Origin: Icerya purchasi
Taxonomy: Eukaryota; Arthropoda; Insecta; Hemiptera; Monophlebidae
Reading direction: 5' to 3'
Assembly: GCA_039619475.1 (NCBI GenBank)
Contig: CM077115.1
Span: forward strand, 63,866,864 to 63,930,863
DNA length: 64,000 nt
Shown here: positions 21,920 through 33,575 of the stretch, piece after piece
Layout: each line of letters begins with the position of its first letter
Numbering within the stretch: position 1 is the stretch's first letter
The notes under the pieces: model-generated
The model's input: the letters and a program-made list of their open reading frames with translations, nothing else
Database searches by the model: none
What the model was told of the DNA's origin: nothing
Made by a program: the position numbers and the translations under genes

Positions 21920-23440
21920 TATTATATTTTACAGAGTTTATTATTATTACCATCTGAGTCGCAGCTTTGTTGGTTTTATTTGCAATCCGATTAATATCTT
22001 CAACAAGCACCATCATTTGTATACATTTTCACCCAGACGGAATAAAATCAGCACATTTGTGGCTGTTATTTGTGACGATATTTATAAATATTCGAATTTT
22101 GCACGCTATTTATTATATGCAACGCTAAAACCAGGTTACTTATGTTAAAAACTAAATCTTTTGCTGCAATGCTAGTGTTTTCAATAATTAATGGGATTAT
22201 TTTAACTGTATAAAGCTTCATTACACTTGTGCTTAATTAATTTTTTTTATGAACTGCAATAATATCGTTACTACTTGGAATGGCAATACCTCTAGTCATC
22301 TTTTTCTTGCCTATTCATTTAATATATTTCGTTTATCATGGTCAACTGTTTTTGTTGTTAACGTAGTTATACGCTGATGTAATTTATATCTATCATTTTC
22401 CAGGTACTTTTCGGGCGAATATTCATTAAAATACGGTTATTTCAATTTTATAATTTAATATTTCATGCAAAATCCCACTGTTAATGATTTATATTCACCT
22501 AAAACATGCTTCGCAATTTCAACCACAATAATCTGAGACGTTTGTTTCTTTAATAATATATTTTCCTAATTCCTTTTTTATGTTACCTAATCCTGGATTT
22601 CTATAAAAAAGCTTTCTGCTTCCCGAATTAAATCGCCGTGTATGTTTATTTGTTGTTTTAATATTTATCTGTAATTTCGCATTGTTGCATTTAGGAAAAT
22701 TTACCATGAAGCAATTTTGTTTTCCACATTTTATACAAATTTGTCTGTTCATTAATAGAATTGTCACTAGTGTGTGTACATTTTGTACCCGACTTTTTTA
22801 TTACAACACGTAATACTGTTATACATTTTTACTACTAAAATATTTTATCCTTTTTAATCAGATACTCTTTATGTTGTTTCGTAAATTTTAGTTGATAATA
22901 GGCTATGCCTGAAAACGTTTCTAATTTTGTATATTATCATTTATGCATTTAAATTTGTTTTTTAAGTACTTGGGGATTTATTACAATTTAATATATTTTT
23001 GCATCAATCCTCTCTCTTCTTCATTTCCTTCTACTGAATTCAAAAAGAAAAAATTATAATTTCGTCTAGTGTTTTTTGTTTGTTTGCGTATAAGTTGAGT
23101 TCATGTTGTCCAATTTCAGTGATTAATTCATTCGAAAGTGTTCCGGTCAGTAGTGGTACCAAATCAGGATCGATGGATATATTGGTAACACAAACTGAGT
23201 AGTCATCAAAAAATGTGAAAAAATAGGGTCTCATTAAAACAAATTTAGCAAATATAATAAACGAACTGACTTGAAACATTATCAATTCACCTTAAAAACG
23301 TGAGTTAGATAAACCATATATTTTGATAAGACAAAAAATGTTTATATCAATTACTATTAAAATGTAGATTCGAATAAAGGAAATTAATATGAAACCTACA
23401 TAGCGTCATTTATAACCTTATTATTGATGAAAATTGTCTT
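21920..23440. other. Start of the large intron, mostly featureless
   Basis: Two weak signals only. A minus-strand frame at 22767-22519 contains CIKCGKQNCF and later KC, reminiscent of a gag zinc knuckle but without the standard spacing. At 22892-22925 the + strand reads ttgataataggctatgcctgaaaacg, similar to the hammerhead-like Penelope motif at 14.95 kb. Confidence 0.4.
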
Positions 23441-23444
23441 TACA

Positions 23445-23880
23445 TTTTTTTTTTTTTTTTTTTAATCCCAATTCCACAATTATGGATGGGGAAATATATT
23501 TATTATAATATGTGTGTTCAAAGTATAGGAAACTAATGTACCTTTAAAAGGGGAATAATGGGTGCAAACGAATGTGTAGCTTAATCAAAACGCAATAAAG
23601 GTGGTGTATAGATATTTCCCTACAAGATGTACTTAGATTATAGGAAGAGGACGAGATGAAAAACATAGTCCTGTCACCGACCAAGTTGTATGTGAAGTAG
23701 TCTATAGCAACAATGAAGTAAGGATAAAAGGACGAGTTTATAGAAACATGTAAATACACCGTGTTATACAAGTATATGTTCTTAAATATAACTCTTAATA
23801 TAATACATAGTGTAAATTAAGCATGCCGAGGAGGAGGCCACGCCGCTGAAGATGATCGACATCATCGGGTTAACGGTTGA
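23445..23880 (-). mobile_element. 3' end of an I/R1-like LINE with poly(A)
   Basis: A T run at 23445-23463 on the + strand is the poly(A) tail of a minus-strand insertion. Upstream of it, on the minus strand, a frame (23771-23544) ends HHLYCVLIKLHIRLHPLFPF. This resembles the CHLLKLGLPAPF region near the end of the C-terminal tail in the 13.6-kb copy. Only the last few hundred bases remain. The 5' limit is uncertain. Confidence 0.5.
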
Positions 23881-23913
23881 ATTAGTGTGTATGGTTAAAG
23901 CTATTGATTACAT

Positions 23914-24600
23914 TTTTTTTTTTTTTTTTTTTTTTATTTTTGCGTACAATCTGTCCCTGAACGGGTCAATAAGTAGCACTAATGTTTTACGGTATTATCA
24001 TTAGATGCTGCCCATTAGCAGCCATTCTCTGTATATATTAATTAATAACGATGTTGTAGATCCATTTGACCATATCTTTTTAAACGTTTGAATTCTGTGG
24101 GATTTCGCTTGAGGTTGGCAGCCAGTCGATTGACATGTTTCTGGAGTCGCTGCATATATCTACCACTGTGTGTTCTGACCGTTTCTTTTACATCAGGCAT
24201 GTGGAGATCCTTATGTAAATCAGTATTACAGATATACCACGGTGCTCCAACGATGTTGCGCAATACCTTAGACTGGAAACGCTGGATAGTTTTCAGTCTG
24301 GAGTTGCTGGCGGTTCCCCAGATTTCTATTCCATATGTCCATATAGGCTTCAAAATAACTTTATATATTAACAGTTTGTTTTTAACTGATAAGAATGAAT
24401 TTGTATGCATTAGCCAGTTCATACTCCGTAGTTTGAGCTCAAGTTGTTTCCTTTTGGCTAAAATATGGTTTTTCCAAGTTAGCCTTTGATCCAGGTGCAG
24501 TCCTAAATATTTTACGGAACAGGACTCAGGAATTATTTCGTCGTTAAAGCGGATTGGTGTATTTCCCTTAATTCTGTTTAGCGTAAACAATTACATAAAG
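23914..24600 (-). mobile_element. 5'-truncated Jockey-like LINE with poly(A) tail
   Basis: The minus strand keeps 182 codons (24590-24042) of the RT thumb and C-terminal part. VKYLGLHLDQRLTWKNHI is the hallmark segment. It is followed by LIYKVILKPIWTYGIEIWG, SRLKTIQRFQSKVLRNIVGA and PWYICNTDLHKDLHMPDVKE, all typical of the Jockey clade. The frame then runs to a stop, a short 3' untranslated region and a poly(A) tail (T run at 23914-23936). The first methionine is not a real start; the element begins in mid-RT. The phrase attaca occurs at both ends and may be a short target duplication. The frame is undamaged over its length, so the insertion is fairly young. Confidence 0.85.
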
Positions 24601-24639
24601 TAAATTTAAGGCGCATAGCTTTTACATTACTGTATGTCA

Positions 24640-25705
24640 CCACGTGGAATGATTCAAATGATTCTTTGTTTATTATCAATTGTATGGTTCAGTAGTAGTC
24701 TCTCATATAAGTATATTAGTAAATGTCGGCGAATAGTGTGTAATCATTAAAATAAACGTTAAAGTCTCCTCAGGCATATACTTTCTTCACATCAGTAACC
24801 AGACAAAAATGACACAAAACAGTTTGCTCAGAATACAGAGAAAACACGAATAACTAAAATGTTAAAATTAAAAGAACGATAAATGCAAGTTACTTAAGGT
24901 ACTATTCACGTTACCATTTGGAAATATAAATTCGAATAAAGGTACCGAATTTAAAACTCGCAAAGCGCCATTTATAAGCTTATTACTGACGGAATTTGAA
25001 CATTATACTCTTTAACCAATAGCCATCTTTATACAATACCAAAAGTAGCAGCATTTTAGCTTAATCTATCCGTATTAATACTCAAAAATGTTTCTTCTTC
25101 TTCAAAATGCTGTACACGGTTACCGTGCGTAGCGATCACAGGGGATGTTGATCATATATCCCTATTTCTGGCAGCTTGAACTAAGCTCTCTATAGATGTT
25201 ATTCCGGTCCATTTCCGAATGTCCTGGGTCCAAGATGTTTACACTAAAAATTATGAAATAAAATAGTTTCACGAAAAAGCGCCAACTTTTAAGATTTACT
25301 CCAAAAGTTCAATAAAAACGCACAAAAAAGTAAAAAAAGAATTATTTAATAAAAAATAATACATATTTCAGTTTAATGTATGCATAAATTACGATAGTTC
25401 CTAAATAAAGTCAGCACCATATTCAAATTGCAACAATATTTAAAAACAACATTAAATATTCTGGTTCATTTCAGTAATTGACTTATAGAAAACGAGTGAT
25501 TTTATTATTTTATTCAGTAGATTGTTCCCAAATATTGTAATTTTCATTTGGTATCAACTCAAAAAAATTTAATATCATTTAATAATTACATAATATCCGT
25601 ATGTGTATTACCGTGAAAAATATTATTTTTTATCAAATAATTATTCTTTAATTTTCAGTACATTTATTAAATTTTTAGAATAAATTTGGAAGTCGGATTT
25701 TTTTA
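24640..25705 (+). repeat. Dispersed non-coding repeat, copy A, with nested insertion
   Basis: Blocks here match, in the same order and orientation, blocks at 57440-58427. They are gattctttgtttat (24661), attcgaataaagg and its surroundings (24925-24995), and the long 3' block 25241-25705 with attcaaattgcaacaat. No ORF, inverted terminal repeat or LTR was found. A 141-bp RTE-type LINE end is inserted at 25094-25234. Confidence 0.65.
25094..25234 (-). mobile_element. Short RTE-type LINE 3' end nested in the dispersed repeat
   Basis: The minus strand reads WTQDIRKWTGITSIESLVQA, then ARNRDI, a stop where tryptophan is expected, and THGNRVQHFEEE running into a GAA repeat. This is the standard C-terminal end and tail of the RTE-type elements in the window. 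The direct repeat atgttt lies at 25088-25093 and 25235-25240. The second copy of the host repeat (near 57960) is uninterrupted at the same point. Confidence 0.8.
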
Positions 25706-26291
25706 AGCAATATTTTCTATGTATAATCTTGTAGTAGATATTTGAATGATACATTAGCTTTGATTAGTTATTTGCGCATTACAATATTAATTTCTTCAAT
25801 ATATGTTTTTCTCCACCCTGAAAAGTAGTATATTAGAATCGGAACCGTATTTGTTTTATTACTTTGGAGAACGTATTTACTTATTAATATTATAATTGAA
25901 ATCAGACATTATTCTTTTTCGATTAACTATTATAACGTATAAACTAATATTACAAATCTTCAAATAGCAAAAATTTTTAATAAAAGAATTATTTAAGCGA
26001 TATCGTAGAAATTTAAAAAAGCGGAATCGAAAAAAGAATGGTTACTGTCGAATGCAGGTTGTTTTTTTTGTTTTTTTGGGGTGGGGGTGGGGGGGGGGTA
26101 AAAACAAATTCCACCCATTGTCTGTTACTTTCAATTATTAATCTCACTTGTATGTTATGCTATGTCTATACCAATATCCTACTTCTTCTTACAAAAGCAT
26201 AAATTGCGTGATATGTAATCGATAGTGAAAGGATATAATTCATATTATATGGACACGGGATATGCAGTAATAATAATGCTTGACAGAGATC

Positions 26292-28300
26292 AGAAGTATC
26301 ATCATCATCATTTCCATCTCCTATTCAGGAGGTTGGTGCGGTCCCTCGTTTTACTACAGTTGTCTCTGCCTGGCCATTTGTATTCCTTCTAAGAGTGAAT
26401 TTATTCCAGCTATTCCATGTATGTAATCCATCCGTCTCCTTCCTCGTGGTCTTTTTCCCTGAATTTTCCCTTGTATGGTAGTCGTGAAAAGGTCTTCTTC
26501 TCTTATTTTATGTCCAAAGTATTTCTTTTTTGCTTCTTCGATGATATTTATTAGGTTTGGCTTACCAATTTTACATTTATTCAGTACTACCGCATTTGTT
26601 ACTTTTTCCTGCCATGATATTCTGTGTATTCTTCTGTAGCACCACAGCTCGAAAGCATTGATTTTCTTTTTGTTGGCCTCCGATATCGTCCAGGTTTCCG
26701 AAGCGTATCGCATTGTTGACCATACGAAGCAGTGAAGGATTCTCATTTTTAATTGTATTTTCAGTTTTCTATCTTTAAGCACTCGTTCTAAATTATTAAA
26801 TGCAGTTCGCCCACGGCCTATTCTTCTTCTTATTTCATCATCGTCTTTCCCATTTTCTGTAATTAAACTCCCCAGGTATATGTACTTGGTTACTTGTTCA
26901 ATTTTTTCCCCATCTATATATATTTCTATGGAAGGTCTATTTAATGTTTTGGCTATTCTCATAACTTTTGTTTTTTTAACGTTAATTTTCATTCCTAATT
27001 TTCTGCCTTCTACTGATATTATGTTCATTATTTTTTGTAAATTTCTTCTGGACTCTGCCACATATACTTGGTCATCGGCGTAGCTTATATGCGCTATTCT
27101 TGTTCCGTTTATATTAAATCCGAGTCTATTAATATTTCCTATTCTGACTATTTCTTCCGCGTATGCGTTGAACAGTCTCGGTGACAACGGGCATCCTTGT
27201 CGTACGCCCCTTGCTATATGGCAATATTCTTTTGATTGTTCCTGTCCTATTCTCACAGTTGCCTTCTGGTTCCAATATATATGTTTAATTATATTTATGT
27301 CTCTTTTATCTAATCCGTATTTAATAAGTATATCCATTAGTTGCTTATGTTGTACCCTATCGAAGGCTTTTTCAAAGTCCACGAAGCACAAATATACGTC
27401 CCTATTCACATCTATTGCCCTTTGGCTGAGGATTCGTAGTAGCGAAATCGCATCTCTTGTTCCTCGTTTTGCGATGAAGCCATATTGTGTTTTACTTAGA
27501 TGATTGTCTATTTTGCTTTCTATCCTCCTGTTTATTATTGATAGTAAAAGTTTTAGTATATGACTCATTAAGCTTATTGTTCTGTAATCAGTACATTTTA
27601 TTGCGTTCCCCTTTTTTGGAATTGGTATAATAATCGATTTCAATAGGTCCTCTGGTATTATTCCTTCTTGGTATATTTTGTTCATAATTTCCAGCAGTGC
27701 TATTCTGTTATTTTTGTCCAAAGCTTTCATCATTCCATGGTGATTCTATCTTCACCCGGCGCTTTATTCCCTCTGCCTACTTTGATTGCCTGTTCCAATT
27801 CTCGTAATAATATATCTGAACCATCTCCCGCAGTATTTAATGATTTATAATGCGGTCTTGTGTTGTCCCCATATAGTTCCTGGATACATTTTATCCATGC
27901 TTTTTTTATTTCGTTTTCTTCTGTATGTATCTTCCCTTTGATATCTTTTATTATCATTATCTTATTTTTCTTTCTTTTCCATTCTTTCATTAATTCTTTT
28001 ATTTCTACATACATTTCACGGTATGCATGTCTGCTTTCAAGGTCCTCTATTCTTTTACATTTCTGTTCATACCACTCCTGCTTTGCCTGAATACACTGTT
28101 TCTGGATTTTCTTGTTTAATACTATATATTCTTCGGTGTTTCGGTTTTTTATTCTCCTTCTTTCATTCATCATTGTTATTATTTCTTCCTTCATCCAGTG
28201 CTTATTCTTTTTGACTCGGTTTTCTTGTTTCAGCATGTCCTCTGCAGTTTGTGTCAGTGCTTCCTTGAAATTGTTCCACATTGTATTTGCGCCTACGAAG
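26292..28300 (-). mobile_element. 5'-truncated RTE-type LINE
   Basis: The unit carries the linker and complete reverse transcriptase of the craniofacial-development-protein-2-like class, and ends in a GAT-type repeat (catcatcatcat at 26298 on the + strand), the usual tail of RTE-like elements. The endonuclease is missing. The 5' limit near 28285-28300 is where similarity to known linker sequence fades. Coding detail is in the next two entries. Confidence 0.85.
26354..27733 (-). pseudogene. LINE ORF2 reverse transcriptase
   Basis: A 459-residue open frame with the RT motifs in order: SIIIPIPKKGNAIKCTDYR (about residues 38-56), QYGFIAKRGTRDA (83-95), CFVDFEKAFDRVQ (117-129), RGVRQGCPLSPRLFN (175-189) and YADDQVYVAES (219-229, catalytic DD kept; Q replaces the more usual T). 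After the thumb (KYIYLGSLI, RMRIL-like) come WSTMRYASETWTI and the C-terminal WQEKVTNAVVLNKC region. The frame itself has no stop. It lacks its own natural start because it continues from the linker by frameshift. Reverse transcription for target-primed insertion is the family role. Confidence 0.85.
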
Positions 28301-28314
28301 TAAAATAAGAACAT
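27730..28314 (-). pseudogene. LINE ORF2 linker between endonuclease and RT
   Basis: A Lys/Glu-rich, mostly helical 194-residue frame: TMWNNFKEALTQTAEDML near the start, an R/K-rich centre, then GRGNKAPGEDRITME. The last phrase is the conserved NKAxGxDxIxxE entry to the RT fingers. It stops there at a TGA. The following RT frame begins 2 bases inside this stop region (ATGA overlap at 27733-27730). In related elements the two are one continuous protein, so this is read as a single-base loss. The ATG at 28314 precedes the recognisable region and is not thought to be a real start. Confidence 0.75.
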
Positions 28315-28676
28315 TCTAAGAACATGTGGTTCGCATCAGTCACTTTATCTACGTCCCTTGGATGAGTACAGAACGGGAAATCAATCCACCGGATTTTTGT
28401 ATAGAAAAGCAGGTTAACAGTTAATAGTTTTGTTTTGGAAGGCAGTCTAAACGAATATGAAGAGATTGTGTATATTCCATTATTTTATCTAACAAAAGCT
28501 ATAGTCATGAAAGATGTGGACACAGATATCACAAAGAAAGAAATCATAGTGTGTATCGATTACGGCATGTTCATAATTCACAAAACAGTTAGATTAAACA
28601 AATTAATAGATCAGAAAGAAAAATAATTATTTGTATCTAAAACTATCCGGATATTCATCTGTGTAGAAAATATTCC

Positions 28677-28680
<4 letters not shown>

Positions 28681-28722
<42 letters not shown>

Positions 28723-28755
28723 CATATATATAGATAGATAGATAGAGATAGATAA
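28681..28755. repeat. (AT)n and (GATA)n microsatellite
   Basis: An (AT) run at about 28681-28715 passes through tgtatatacatatatata into gatagatagatagagataga. No gene is affected. Confidence 0.9.
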
Positions 28756-28759
28756 ACAG

Positions 28760-29715
28760 AATCAGATTCGAGATCGAATTTTACTTACAATCAATTCCAT
28801 AATATTCTCAATGGTTTTGTTTTTCACCTTCTTCTACAATTTGCAAAGTCCCGCAGAAAATAAGTATCCAATGCTCTTCTAACACACATTTTGGGATACA
28901 ATGTTTGAAAAAAAAGTGCGAGATTAATTGACATAACGGGCACTTCTCAGTATTAAACCAGTGTCCCGAACGAATTCGGCGAAGAGACATTAAAGTACTA
29001 ATGGCATTAAGGAATATAAGCTTCTTCAAGGCGTCAATAGAAACTCCAGCAGTGAGTAAATATAAGTATTACTCAACCGGAGTTAGATTCATTGATGATT
29101 TAGTAGTTCCGAAATAAAAAAAAATTATAAACTGTTAAATTATTCTTCATGCCTTCAGAATGAAAATGATTTTCCGCCTCTCTCTAACCAAACTCATACA
29201 ATACGTGATTATGAAAATCCACTGATATTTAAAAATAGATAGCGCATTAACAGGGAAAATAAAACAAACTGGCAAAAATTTGCAGAAGATCAATTATTAG
29301 TATCAGAGGGTAACAAAAGATACGAGACAGTCTCATTAGCCCCTTGACATATATATTTCTTCCGCAAAGAAAAAAAGAATCGGAACAGAATAGCTCGAGT
29401 AATAATGGAGCACTGTTCGTTTCGTGCAGTGTATATTCAAGTTTTATAGCGGACTTTCGATGTTTAAATAAGCGGTCAACTATTATCTTCAATATACTCG
29501 TAGCATAACGCTACACATTCATTAAATAGACATTTGTGCATACATTACTAATGCATATTTTACATTTCGCCACTTGGTATGCGCATTTCTCTCTTTATTT
29601 ATTTCGCTCTCGTAATCGCTAGTTATTTATTATTGACAGCTGTTTCCATCTGTTGTAGGGCTGCGTAACTCTTTAACATCCTTTCACACTATTTCAGTTG
29701 CCAGATAGTTAATTC
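28760..29715. other. AT-rich intron with a possible gag remnant
   Basis: Mostly featureless. The + strand near 29165-29290 reads NDFPPLSNQTHTIRDYENP and then INRENKTNWQKFAEDQ in one frame. The first phrase resembles a segment common in LINE ORF1 proteins, but the match is short and unsupported by a full domain. Confidence 0.35.
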
Positions 29716-29727
29716 GGTTTTATTCGA

Positions 29728-30200
29728 AATGGACAGCAACGAAAAAACTGCGCCGATTAATTCTAATTTACAAAGTAAAATATATATCGCTAGAAGTAAT
29801 TGGAATACTAGTGCAGAAGATAGTGGTGGTGGTAATTGTGAAACCGATAATTCTAATGTTCTCACCGAGTAAAAGCAAAATAAATACACGTCTGTTAATA
29901 CTGAAAATGGTTCAACTCGTTATGAAGTCTTCGTAAACGAAATTATCTCCGATTAAATAAGATTATCTATCGGTAAAGTCGCAAAAATTTTACGAAAAAG
30001 TTCTTTAAGTAAAAACTTTATGGAGATTAAAAAAATTGGTTGAAAGAGAATTATTGCCCAGTTCTTTCGCCCCTCAATCGGTAATACGGTTAATAATCCA
30101 ATATATATATATATTAAACTACAAGACAATAATGTGGGCAAAAGTTTAAAACCCGTTTTATACTAAATAGCTGAATATTTCTTTAATCGGTATATTTTTA
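29728..30200 (+). pseudogene. Decayed LINE ORF1 (gag-like) N-terminal part
   Basis: From an ATG at 29728 the + strand encodes a hydrophilic, Asn/Ser-rich start (MDSNEKTAPINSN). After a stop it continues with NGSTRYEVFVNEIISD, LSIGKVAKIL and KNFMEIKKIG. These resemble, by eye, the segment of I/R1-type ORF1 proteins with VFVxE, HPMxIGKLL and KxIKKIGRNK. Several stops are present. Similarity is by pattern only, so the call is moderate. Confidence 0.5.
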
Positions 30201-30876
30201 TTATTACAAAGCAGAAAATATACGAAACCACTAAAATTTCAAAACACCATTAAGTTGTAAGATAAACGATAAAAAAAAGAAAACAGCCCGTTTTGCAATA
30301 GGAAAACAGCTAATTTTATTTTAAATGGACGTTTTTCCCTTCTTTAGAATATAACAAATTAACAAAATCTCCAAAATTTTAATTTGCTATAAACTTAGAT
30401 ATTTTAATCCCTCAATTGTTTTCACGTCATATCTCAGACCTGCTTGGTGATATTTTGATCCATGCTGTAAACTGGCCATTCCAGTATGGCGAGATACTTG
30501 CCTCATTTAAAAATGTTTTTATTTCTCGAGCAGCATTTGATTGATTGATTGAATAAAGTTTATTTACTAAATTTACAAAACAAAGAAAATAACAGTACGT
30601 TTAAACATCTTAAATTTTACGCGTATCGAGCAATTTACCCTCGCCAGCGTGCATCAAAAATACATTTATGCTTAAATTATAATATGAAAAAAGAAAAACT
30701 TTACATTTGTTATAATATTAGGAAAAAAAAACCAACAAAAAACCTAGCTTCGGAAAAAAATAAATAAAGTGTAAGTTGTAAAAAAAGTAGAAGTATGATG
30801 GTTATTGGAGTGTCATTGCGCGTGTGTGCTTCAACACCTTGTTTAACGCTTGCGGACGGATCGGTGCACTATAATA

Positions 30877-33575
30877 TTAAAATAGCATATGTTTAATGCG
30901 TTTGTGTTTGTACTTTTTATATTTTAGCTGCAAAGAGGTTCTCGTGTAGTCTCCTATTCTTTTAACAAACACGTGATCACTAGTAGAGCAATCATCAAAG
31001 AATTTCTTAGCTTGCGTACGGATTACGTTTACAATAAAGGGTAGTTTTAATACAGCGTGCATACTATTTATGTTAGTATACGCCGGAGCGCTTAGAATAA
31101 TTCTGCAGCATTTATTTTGGAATCGCTGTACTTTTTGAAATGTAGATCTCGAGACATTAGACCACATTGGCGAGCTGTAAAGGAGCACAGGCCTAATGAT
31201 AGCTTTGTATAGAAGTAATTTATTTTCTGTTGTTAATTTGCATTTTTTGTTGAAGATGTGCCTCAACATAAAATTTCTTGCATGCGCTTTATTTATAGCG
31301 TGATCAATGTGTTTGTTGAAAGTTAGCCGCCGATCTAGGATGACCCCCAGATATTTAACTTCATTTTTAAAAGGGCAGACTTGATTTCCCAGGTTTAATT
31401 CCGGGGAAAAAGCGGGCCTTCTTTTTGTAAATAGGATAGCCTGCGTTTTTGCATCATTCACTTTAACTTTCCACTTTGTAAGGTACTTTTTTATTTTTAA
31501 AAAACTTTCTGATAATCTACGTTTAATTGTGTCGACTCTAAAAGAAGCGCAGTAAATGGCTGTGTCATCAGCGAATAGCGCTAGCTCAGAGTGTTTAGGT
31601 TTAGGAAGATCATTTAAGAACAAAATAAATAGGAATGGACCAAGTATGCTTCCTTGCGGAACTCCCATCGTAGCTGTTTTTGGAGAAGATATAGCGTCGT
31701 TAATTTTTACTGAAAATTTCCTTTCTACCAGGTAATCATTTATAAGAGTAATGAGAAATTTAGGGAACTGATATTTAAGCAATTTGTATATTAATCCTTG
31801 ATGCCAGACGGTATCAAAGGCTTTTTCGATGTCAAGTAATAACAGTCCGGTATGTTTGTTTAGGTTAAAATTGTCAGTTACAAACTCGGTTAGCCTACTT
31901 AACTGCATCGTAGTCGACAACTTCCGCAGAAACCCGAATTGGTGGGGGGTGATGATTTTTTTTTCGTTACAATGATCTATCATCTTGGAAAGAATAAGTT
32001 TCTCCGCTATTTTACTTAAACAGTTTATTAACGAGATAGGTCTGTAGTTAATAGCCATTGCTTGATCCTTTCCTGATTTTGGTATAGGAATAATAATGGA
32101 CTCTTTCCAGCAGGTAGGAAAGTGTCCCGAAATGATACTGGAGTTTATTATAATAGTTAGATTGATCTTAGCTTTTTTGGGTAGATTCTTAATCATGGTA
32201 ATGGAGATATTGTCTGGACCGGTGGAGTGTTTATTTTTTAATTTTTTTATGATTTTGTTAACTTCATTTGGTGAGAAGAGCTTAGGGTAGTTGGTAGTGA
32301 CCGTTGGGGTGGCTAGGAACTTCTGTACAGTAGTATTTATTTTGTTTGTGTGCCATTTGGTGGAAGAGTTTTTGTTTTGATTTTGTATATCTAGAAATAG
32401 ATTTGAGAGTAACTCAGTTTTGCTTTTGTTTGTGTATTCGGTCTGATTAGCATGTGTTAAAGTTGGAATAGATGTGTCCGTGCTTTTTTTAAATATTTTT
32501 GCTATTTTCCAGATCGACTGGTCTTTTGCATTTAGATTTATTAGTTTGTTATTCCATGTTGTGTTTCGGTATTCATTTAGTTTGTATTTAACTAGTTTAG
32601 CGAATAAGTTGTAAATGATGTGAGAGGAATGGTTACGAATCTTTTGGTGCTTTTTCCTGACATAGTTTTTAATCTTAATAAGCTTCACTAGTTTTCTTGG
32701 TAAGTGCTCTTTACTTGACTTGATTTCGATTTTTGGAATATAAAGATTTGCTGCTTCTACTATTAGGTCTGACAGCCTGTGTGCCTGGTAGTCAAGTAGG
32801 CAACCAGCCCTTATTAGACTTCTCAAAATGTTTATATTATTTGTAATATAATTACGGTATTCCGTCCAGTTCGCACTTTTATAGTTAAAAATTGTACGGT
32901 TTTCTACGAGTCTGCAAGTAGCGTTTAATTTAAAATAAATTGGATTATGATTAGAGGCAAGGTTGGCTAAAGTTACTGGTTTGGTAATATTATGAACATT
33001 CATACTTAAGATGAGATCGATAGTGCTCGGACGTAATTGGGGGTTAGTAGGGTAATGCGTGGGGAAATCAGGAGCGAGAATTTGAAAACCTACCCTTTCG
33101 GAAAGATAAACGAGTTTATTACCTGTTTTGTTATGTAATAGCAGTTCCATATCTTACTTTTGGCGTTTAAGTCCCCAGCGAGGATCACTTTGTTATATGA
33201 TTTAAATAATATGTCTATATCATAGTCAATATTCGTTTTGTTTGGAGGACAGTAAACAGAGAATAGCACCACTGAAGAATTTGCAAAATTTATTAAGATT
33301 CCAGTAGCTTCAATATTTTTTAGGGATACTGGGGCTGCGAAGGTAGAGTGGTTTATTGAGGAGCGGACCAAAATGGCCACTCCTCCACCTCTGCTTTACG
33401 ATCGCATTAGTACACTCTAAAACCAGGGCATTTTAGTGCATGGTTTGAATCAATTTTTGTCTCACTTAGACAAACTATATCGATAGACCTTTCATTTACC
33501 AGTTGCCCTAGTTCAAGTATTTTGTTCCTAACCGAGTTTGCATTCCAGGCAATTATTTTAATATTATCAGTACAA
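30877..33575 (-). pseudogene. Jockey ORF2: endonuclease and reverse transcriptase, frameshifted
   Basis: On the minus strand the endonuclease starts with IIAWNANSVRNK (near 33545) and LSETKIDSN. It meets a TAA and a frameshift near 33400, continues as GGGVAILVR to AGDLNAKSKIWNC (near 33130), and shifts again near 33110. From there 757 residues are open to 30877. RT motifs in order are HSTGPDNISITMIK, IIIPIPKSGK, LLLLDIEKAFDTVW, GVPQGSILGPFLFILFLNDL, ALFADDTAIYCAS (catalytic FADD) and VKYLGVILDRRLTFNKHID. The end matches Jockey, without RNase H. Confidence 0.85.

Noticed and set aside
26880..28303. Several + strand frames opposite the RTE-type RT
   Set aside because: They are mirror frames of the minus-strand reverse transcriptase and linker.
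28435..28626. 62-codon forward frame as a gene
   Set aside because: Short, no motif, isolated, no splice signals that would link it to a neighbour.
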